This document shows positions 59,434 to 64,000 of a stretch of DNA of 64,000 nt, piece after piece. Origin of the DNA: Ochrovirga pacifica (lineage in GTDB: Bacteria; Bacteroidota; Bacteroidia; Flavobacteriales; Flavobacteriaceae); the NCBI RefSeq assembly GCF_000220525.1, contig NZ_AFPK01000063.1, positions 1 to 64,000 of the forward strand, in the 5' to 3' direction. The position numbers and the translations under genes were made by a program. The number at the start of each line of letters is the position of its first letter. Within the stretch, counting starts at the first letter, position 1. The notes below the pieces were generated by a model. The model was not told the origin of the DNA and ran no database searches. It saw only the letters and a program-made list of their open reading frames with translations.

Positions 59434-60486
59434 ATGAGTACAATTAAAGGACCTGCTGTTTTTCTAGCCCAATTTATGGGAGATAAAGAACCTTTTAACA
59501 ATTTAGATTCACTTTGTAAATGGGCAGCAGATTTAGGCTACAAAGGAATACAAATCCCTACATGGGAATCGGCATTAATAGATTTAGACATTGCCGCAGA
59601 AAGTAAAATTTACTGTGATGAGCTAAAAGGAAAAATAAATGATTATGGATTAGAAATCACAGAACTATCTACGCATTTACAAGGGCAACTGGTTGCAGTA
59701 AATCCTGCTTACGACACTATGTTTGATGGCTTTGCTCCTGATGCTGTTAAAAACAACCCCAAAGCTAGAACTGCATGGGCTATAGATACCGTAAAAAAAG
59801 CAGGATCTGCTAGTAATAAATTAGGATTAAAATCGCATGCCACTTTCTCAGGTGCACTTTTATGGCATACCGTATATCCATGGCCTCAACGCCCAAATGG
59901 ATTGGTTAAAATGGGATTTGAAGAACTTGCCAAAAGATGGACTCCTATTTTAAATCATTTTGATGAACAAGGAATAGATGCTTGTTATGAATTGCATCCT
60001 GGGGAAGATTTACACGATGGGGTTTCTTTTGAAAGATTTTTAGAAGCTACAGGAAATCACAAAAGAGCTAATATTTTATACGATCCAAGTCATTTTGTAT
60101 TACAACAATTAGATTATCTAACTTTTATAGACTACTACCATAATAGAATAAAAGCTTTTCATGTAAAAGATGCTGAGTTTAACCCTACAGGGAAACAAGG
60201 TGTTTATGGCGGATATGCAGACTGGGCAGACAGAGCAGGTCGTTTTAGGTCTTTAGGAGATGGACAAACAGATTTTAGAGGAATTTTTTCAAAACTAACA
60301 AAATACAATTGTGATGTTTGGGCTGTAATGGAATGGGAATGCTGTATTAAATCTCCAGAACAAGGAGCTAGAGAAGGTGCTCCTTTTATTCAAAAACACA
60401 TTATTGAATCAACAGGTAAAACATTTGATGATTTTGCCGGTGGAGAAACCGATACAGAACAATTAAAAAATATATTAGGAATATAG
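59434..60486 (+). CDS. Sugar phosphate isomerase/epimerase (TIM-barrel)
   Basis: A 350-residue xylose-isomerase-like TIM-barrel enzyme in the cytoplasm. Metal-ligand segments in barrel order are YELHPGEDLHDG, ILYDPSHFV, AFHVKDAEF and MEWECC, giving the Glu-Asp-His-Glu set of the family. Related enzymes isomerise or epimerise keto sugars or dehydrate inosose. Its position between a Gfo/Idh/MocA reductase and a DUF1080 gene repeats a common module in sugar loci. The exact substrate is not known. Confidence 0.9.
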   Translation: MSTIKGPAVFLAQFMGDKEPFNNLDSLCKWAADLGYKGIQIPTWESALIDLDIAAESKIYCDELKGKINDYGLEITELSTHLQGQLVAVNPAYDTMFDGFAPDAVKNNPKARTAWAIDTVKKAGSASNKLGLKSHATFSGALLWHTVYPWPQRPNGLVKMGFEELAKRWTPILNHFDEQGIDACYELHPGEDLHDGVSFERFLEATGNHKRANILYDPSHFVLQQLDYLTFIDYYHNRIKAFHVKDAEFNPTGKQGVYGGYADWADRAGRFRSLGDGQTDFRGIFSKLTKYNCDVWAVMEWECCIKSPEQGAREGAPFIQKHIIESTGKTFDDFAGGETDTEQLKNILGI

Positions 60487-60488
60487 TC

Positions 60489-61223
60489 ATGAAAAAATTA
60501 GCCATATTTATTCTTGTCCCAGTATTGAGTTTTGCTCAAGAAAAAACAATCGACCCTAAACTTACAGAAGTATGGGAACCACAACCACCTAAGGTAGTTC
60601 CTGCTACAAAATATAAAGCTCCTAGTGATGCTATTGTTCTTTTTGATGGAACTAATTTTGATCAATGGTCTGGGAAAAACAATACGGTATCCTGGGCATT
60701 AAACCCTGATGGCTCTATGACCGTACAGCCAAAAACAGGTGGCATTAAATCTAAAAAAGAGTTTGGAAGTATACAGTTGCATTTAGAATGGAAATCTCCA
60801 ATTGATATTGTAGGTAAAAAAGGCCAAAAAAGAGGAAATAGTGGTGTGTTTTTACAAGGTAGATATGAAATACAGGTTTTAGACAACAACAATAACACAA
60901 CGTACGCAAACGGACAAGTAGGCTCGGTTTACAAACAGTCCATTCCTTTGGCCATGGCATCTGTTCCTACAGGAGAGTGGAACACTTATGATATTATCTA
61001 TCATCAGCCTAAATTTAATGCCCAAGGAACCGTAGTCAAAAAAGCAACAGTAACTGTGCTGCACAATGGAATTTTAGTACAAGACCATTTTGAAATTCAA
61101 GGTCCTACTGTTTTTAGAGGAAAACCTAGTTACAAAGCTCATGGAAAAGGGGCAATTTTCCTTCAAGATCATGGAGACTTGGTCAGTTACAGAAACATTT
61201 GGGTAAGAGAGTTAAAAGACTAA
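60489..61223 (+). CDS. DUF1080 exported protein (3-keto-disaccharide hydrolase family), copy 3
   Basis: A 244-residue protein with a signal peptide (about residues 1-16, ending SFAQ) and a DUF1080 jelly-roll: AIVLFDGTNFDQWSG, GSIQLHLEWKSP, GNSGVFLQGRYEIQVLDN and VSYRNIWVREL. It is more typical of the family than copy 1, and no lipobox is present. It begins two bases after the isomerase gene and precedes the second exported Gfo/Idh/MocA gene by 24 bases. With two other copies in the divergent operon, it suggests action on more than one linkage or substrate. Confidence 0.88.
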   Translation: MKKLAIFILVPVLSFAQEKTIDPKLTEVWEPQPPKVVPATKYKAPSDAIVLFDGTNFDQWSGKNNTVSWALNPDGSMTVQPKTGGIKSKKEFGSIQLHLEWKSPIDIVGKKGQKRGNSGVFLQGRYEIQVLDNNNNTTYANGQVGSVYKQSIPLAMASVPTGEWNTYDIIYHQPKFNAQGTVVKKATVTVLHNGILVQDHFEIQGPTVFRGKPSYKAHGKGAIFLQDHGDLVSYRNIWVRELKD

Positions 61224-61247
61224 TGTTACTATTAAATTGTATAGAAA

Positions 61248-62624
61248 ATGACACATAAAAACATATCTAGAAGATCTTTTTTACAACAAGCTTCTGTTGC
61301 TTCAGCTGGAATTTTAATAGCTCCTACTTTGATGAGTTTTTCTGCCAACAGTAAATTAAACATAGCAGTTATTGGAGTTGGTAATAGAGGAAACTACAAT
61401 TTAAGAGCCTCTGCTATAGGGAACAATATTGTAGCTTTATGCGATACGGACGATAGAATGATGGCTAAAGCAGCCAGTGCCTTTCCCCAAGCAAAAACTT
61501 TCAGTGATTTTAGAGTAATGTTCGATCAAATGGCTAATGAAATTGATGCTGTAGTTGTTGCAACTCCCGATCACACACATTTTGCTGCAGCTATGGCTGC
61601 TATGGAATTAGGAAAACACATTTGTGTAGAAAAACCTTTAGCTCATAGTGTTTGGCAAGTACGTACGCTAAAAAAAGCAGCAAATTACTATGGTGTGGTT
61701 TCTCAGATGGCTAATCAAGGGCATACCACCAACGGTATAAGAACTATTAAAGAATTGTATGATAATGACGTTCTTGGAGAAGTAAAAGAAGTGGTTGCTT
61801 GGAGAGGTTTTAATAAATTTAAACCTAACTTTTATTTTACCAAACCCGAAAACTATCCTCCTATTGCAGAAACTGTTCCTAATTTTTTAAACTGGGATGC
61901 ATGGCAAGGACCGGTGGTTAACAAATCGTATAATCATGTGTATACTCCAAAATCTTGGAGAGGATTTTACGATTTTGGCAATGGACAATTAGGTGACTGG
62001 GCTTGTCATACTTTAGATGCTCCTTTTTGGGCTTTGGAGTTGGGTTCTCCTAAAACGGTATTTGCAGAAATACCTAATGGAGAATTTAACCACAACAGTT
62101 TTATGCCAAATAAGTCTAAGGTGATTTTTAAATTTCCTAAAAGAGGAAAAAAACCAAAAGTAACTATGACTTGGTATGAAGGTTTAGGGGCACCAGATAT
62201 TGCAATAAGAAAAGAATGGGGTATTGAGAAACTACCTGCAGGAGGTGGAATGTTAATGATTGGTGATAAAAACACCGCTTTTCATGGAGCAAGACCTAAC
62301 GATGGAAAGCTATTGATTCCAAATGCTGATTGGGAAGAATTTAAAAAGAACAAACATCAACAAACTATTGCAAGAATAGCAGAAGAAAAACCACATCAAG
62401 AATGGATTGAAGCCATTAAAAATGATAGATTACCTGGTTCTAACTTTAATTATGCATCTGACTTAACAGAAATGGCTTTGGTCGGTGTAATTGCACAAAG
62501 ATTTGGTGGTAAAATAAAATTTGATTCTGATAAGATGAAGATTACTAACAGAAAAGAACTTAATAAATATATTAAAGAACCTGTAAGAGAAGGATGGTCT
62601 TACGGAGAAAATTTATGGAAATAA
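61248..62624 (+). CDS. Tat-exported Gfo/Idh/MocA-family oxidoreductase, copy 2
   Basis: A 458-residue paralog of the protein at 52545-53978. The twin-arginine signal is ISRRSFLQQASVASAGILIA, then NIAVIGVGNRGNYNL, DAVVVATPDHTHFAAAMAAM and CVEKPLAHSVWQVRTLKKA with EKP. The C-terminus EPVREGWSYGENLWK matches copy 1 closely. The exported location separates both copies from the cytoplasmic family member at 58279. The pair may perform opposite half-reactions or act on different sugars. The ThuA gene starts one base after its stop codon. Confidence 0.9.
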   Translation: MTHKNISRRSFLQQASVASAGILIAPTLMSFSANSKLNIAVIGVGNRGNYNLRASAIGNNIVALCDTDDRMMAKAASAFPQAKTFSDFRVMFDQMANEIDAVVVATPDHTHFAAAMAAMELGKHICVEKPLAHSVWQVRTLKKAANYYGVVSQMANQGHTTNGIRTIKELYDNDVLGEVKEVVAWRGFNKFKPNFYFTKPENYPPIAETVPNFLNWDAWQGPVVNKSYNHVYTPKSWRGFYDFGNGQLGDWACHTLDAPFWALELGSPKTVFAEIPNGEFNHNSFMPNKSKVIFKFPKRGKKPKVTMTWYEGLGAPDIAIRKEWGIEKLPAGGGMLMIGDKNTAFHGARPNDGKLLIPNADWEEFKKNKHQQTIARIAEEKPHQEWIEAIKNDRLPGSNFNYASDLTEMALVGVIAQRFGGKIKFDSDKMKITNRKELNKYIKEPVREGWSYGENLWK

Positions 62625-62625
62625 A

Positions 62626-63600
62626 ATGAAAATAAAACAATTATTTATTTGCTTAATACTATGCTTAGCTTGTGTAACACTTGGATTGGCTCAGCAGAAG
62701 AAAATAAAAGCCTTAATTATTGATGGACAAAACAATCATGCAGTTTGGCCAAAATCTACCATTATGATGCAACAGTACCTAGAAGAAACTGGTCTGTTTG
62801 CTGTTGATATTGCAAGAACCAAATACATTAACAACAGCAAAAGGTTTCACAACTGGTTAGATTATGCGCAGCAACCGTTTAAAAGTATTGAAGGTAAACC
62901 CAAAACAGATCCTGACTTTAGTCCTAATTTTTCGGACTACGATGTGGTGATTTCAAACTTTGGATTTAAAGCTGCTCCTTGGTCTTCTGCAACTCAAAAA
63001 AAATTTGAAAAATACATGAAAAAAGGTGGAGGTTTTGTAAGTGTTCATGCTGCTGATAACTGTTTTCCAAACTGGGAGGCATACAACCAAATGATTGGTA
63101 TTGGTGGCTGGGGAGGAAGAACTGAAAAACATGGCCCTTATTTGTATGTAGACAAAAATAACAAAGTAGTTACTGACCATAGTCCAGGTCATGGAGGAAC
63201 TCATGGAAAAAGAGAAGAGTTTGTAGTCACTACCTTTAATGATAAGCACCCTATTACCAAAGGCTTTCCTCATCAATGGATGCACACGTCTGACGAATGT
63301 TATGCCAAACTAAGAGGTCCCGCAAAAAAAGTTAAAATACTAGCTACGGCAGTATCTACCAAAAAAGATCCTGCATTGGGACAAAAAGAACCTGTTGTTA
63401 TGACTATTAAATACAAAAAAGGAAGAATTTTTCATACTACTTTAGGGCATGATGAAACTGCATTTTCTTCAGTTGGTTTGATAACATTGATCCAAAGAGG
63501 AACCGAATGGGCTGCTACAGGAAAAGTTACACAAAAATTACCTAGTGACTTTCCAAATGCAGAAAAGAGTGTTGCTAGAAAGTTTTATTACCGAGAATAA
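62626..63600 (+). CDS. ThuA-domain exported protein
   Basis: A 324-residue protein with a signal peptide (about residues 1-22, ending GLAQ) and a ThuA domain of the class I glutamine-amidotransferase-like fold: KIKALIIDGQNNHAVWPKST at the start, GGGFVSVHAADNCFPNW and MTIKYKKGRIFHTTLGHDET. ThuA was first described in rhizobial trehalose and sucrose use through 3-keto derivatives, which agrees with the other genes of the locus. The biochemical reaction is uncertain. It is the last gene of the plus-strand operon and is followed by a strong hairpin. Confidence 0.88.
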   Translation: MKIKQLFICLILCLACVTLGLAQQKKIKALIIDGQNNHAVWPKSTIMMQQYLEETGLFAVDIARTKYINNSKRFHNWLDYAQQPFKSIEGKPKTDPDFSPNFSDYDVVISNFGFKAAPWSSATQKKFEKYMKKGGGFVSVHAADNCFPNWEAYNQMIGIGGWGGRTEKHGPYLYVDKNNKVVTDHSPGHGGTHGKREEFVVTTFNDKHPITKGFPHQWMHTSDECYAKLRGPAKKVKILATAVSTKKDPALGQKEPVVMTIKYKKGRIFHTTLGHDETAFSSVGLITLIQRGTEWAATGKVTQKLPSDFPNAEKSVARKFYYRE

Positions 63601-63617
63601 GAAAAGTAAACTGTATT

Positions 63618-63649
63618 AAAAAGGCTTGCTAATTTTAGCAAGCCTTTTT
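63618..63649. terminator. Bidirectional terminator between ThuA and EF-P genes
   Basis: AAAAAGGCTTGCTAA (63618-63632) and TTAGCAAGCCTTTTT (63635-63649) form a perfect 15-base stem with a two-base centre and T runs on both strands. It lies between convergent genes. Confidence 0.9.
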
Positions 63650-63675
63650 GTTTTGTAAAGAAACAATAAAAACAG

Positions 63676-64000
63676 TTATTCCTTAATTCTTTCTTGGTAA
63701 CTACCTTTGGTAGTTTCTATTTTAATTTTATCTCCTTCGTTAATAAACAAAGGAACATTTACAGAAGCACCTGTTTCTACTGTTGCAGGTTTGGTTGCAT
63801 TTGTAGCTGTATTTCCTTTTACTCCAGGCTCTGTATATGTCACTTCTAAAATCACAGACTGAGGCATTTCTACAGCTAAAGGCATTTCATCTTCAGCTCT
63901 AACAATCACTGTTACTACTTCTCCTTCCTTTAATAAATCAGGAGCATCTAAAACCTCTCTTTCTAATGTAATTTGGTTGTAATCGTCTGTATTCATAAAA
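63676..64000 (-). CDS. efp: Translation elongation factor P, C-terminal part (cut by the window)
   Basis: The visible 107 codons cover domains II and III of elongation factor P, which relieves ribosome stalling at proline runs. Recognisable parts are DYNQITLEREVL, the AVEMPQSVILEV segment, GVKGNTATNATKPATVETG and VPLFINEGDKIKIETTKGSYQERI, the standard C-terminal end. The codon before the methionine at 63996 is Phe, as in the internal FM(D/N)xxxYxQ stretch of the family, so that methionine is not the start. Domain I and the start codon lie beyond the right edge of the window. Confidence 0.93.
   Translation of the reverse strand, partial: FMNTDDYNQITLEREVLDAPDLLKEGEVVTVIVRAEDEMPLAVEMPQSVILEVTYTEPGVKGNTATNATKPATVETGASVNVPLFINEGDKIKIETTKGSYQERIKE

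Noticed and set aside
33557-63600. Recent genomic island or mobile element carrying the planctomycete-like and sugar loci
   Set aside because: No integrase, transposase, tRNA, direct repeats or shift in base composition was found; any transfer would be old.
1-64000. CRISPR arrays, tRNA or rRNA genes
   Set aside because: No regularly spaced repeats or cloverleaf-forming segments were seen on either strand by eye; a covariance-model search would settle the RNA genes.

Overview
The window is an AT-rich chromosomal segment from a member of the Bacteroidota, most likely a marine Flavobacteriaceae. Three things point there. Many genes are preceded by the Bacteroidota promoter core TAnnTTTG with almost no Shine-Dalgarno sequence. 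The gene families are typical of the group (TonB receptors with N-terminal carboxypeptidase-like domains, LytS/LytTR pairs, OMP_b-brl barrels, DUF2795, DUF4625). secA has the long form usual in the group. The genus cannot be fixed from the sequence alone. No tRNA, rRNA, CRISPR array, transposase or prophage gene was seen.

Layout: 0-7 kb holds housekeeping genes (secA, DUF2795, a cobalamin adenosyltransferase, an eroded methyltransferase-like gene, an FtsB/DivIC-like gene, a VOC protein, an RlmL-like rRNA methyltransferase). 7-13 kb carries a methyltransferase, a ZIP metal transporter, a porin-ModA pair, a DEAD-box helicase gene broken by a -1 frameshift at an A7 run, and a membrane-tethered phosphodiesterase-like protein. 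13-17 kb holds two tandem surface-protein paralogs and a DoxX gene between two paralogous small periplasmic genes. 17-21.6 kb is an outer-membrane beta-barrel receptor opposite a LytS/LytTR system. 21.6-28.1 kb is a minus-strand cluster that reads as a metal (probably zinc) acquisition and allocation locus: small His/Cys protein, TonB receptor, two His-rich DUF4625 lipoproteins, ZigA-like COG0523 GTPase, MogA-like protein, Fur-family regulator. 28-33 kb holds a WYL regulator, lpxK, nif3-like, a coiled-coil COG1579 gene and an AraC regulator.

33.5-42.2 kb is a plus-strand block of families best known from Planctomycetes: a PSCyt1/DUF1549/LamG/DUF1553 lipoprotein with two haem motifs, a Tat-exported DUF1501 protein, a Tat-exported beta-propeller, a DUF2231-cytochrome-LRR membrane protein and a di-haem peroxidase. 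42.3-48.4 kb returns to general genes (MscS channel, SPFH protein, MaoC, NUDIX, fabG, sucD).

48.6-63.6 kb is a divergent carbohydrate locus built around 3-keto-glycoside chemistry. The minus-strand operon encodes a GMC flavoprotein dehydrogenase with its subunit 3, two DUF1080 proteins and an exported Gfo/Idh/MocA protein. The plus-strand genes encode two regulators, an MFS transporter, a cytoplasmic and an exported Gfo/Idh/MocA protein, a sugar isomerase/epimerase, a third DUF1080 protein and a ThuA protein. I infer that envelope sugars are oxidised at C3, cleaved by DUF1080 proteins, imported by the MFS carrier and reduced or isomerised inside. The cytochrome-rich block at 33.5-42.2 kb may supply electron acceptors, since the GMC operon has no cytochrome gene of its own. 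The window ends inside the elongation factor P gene.
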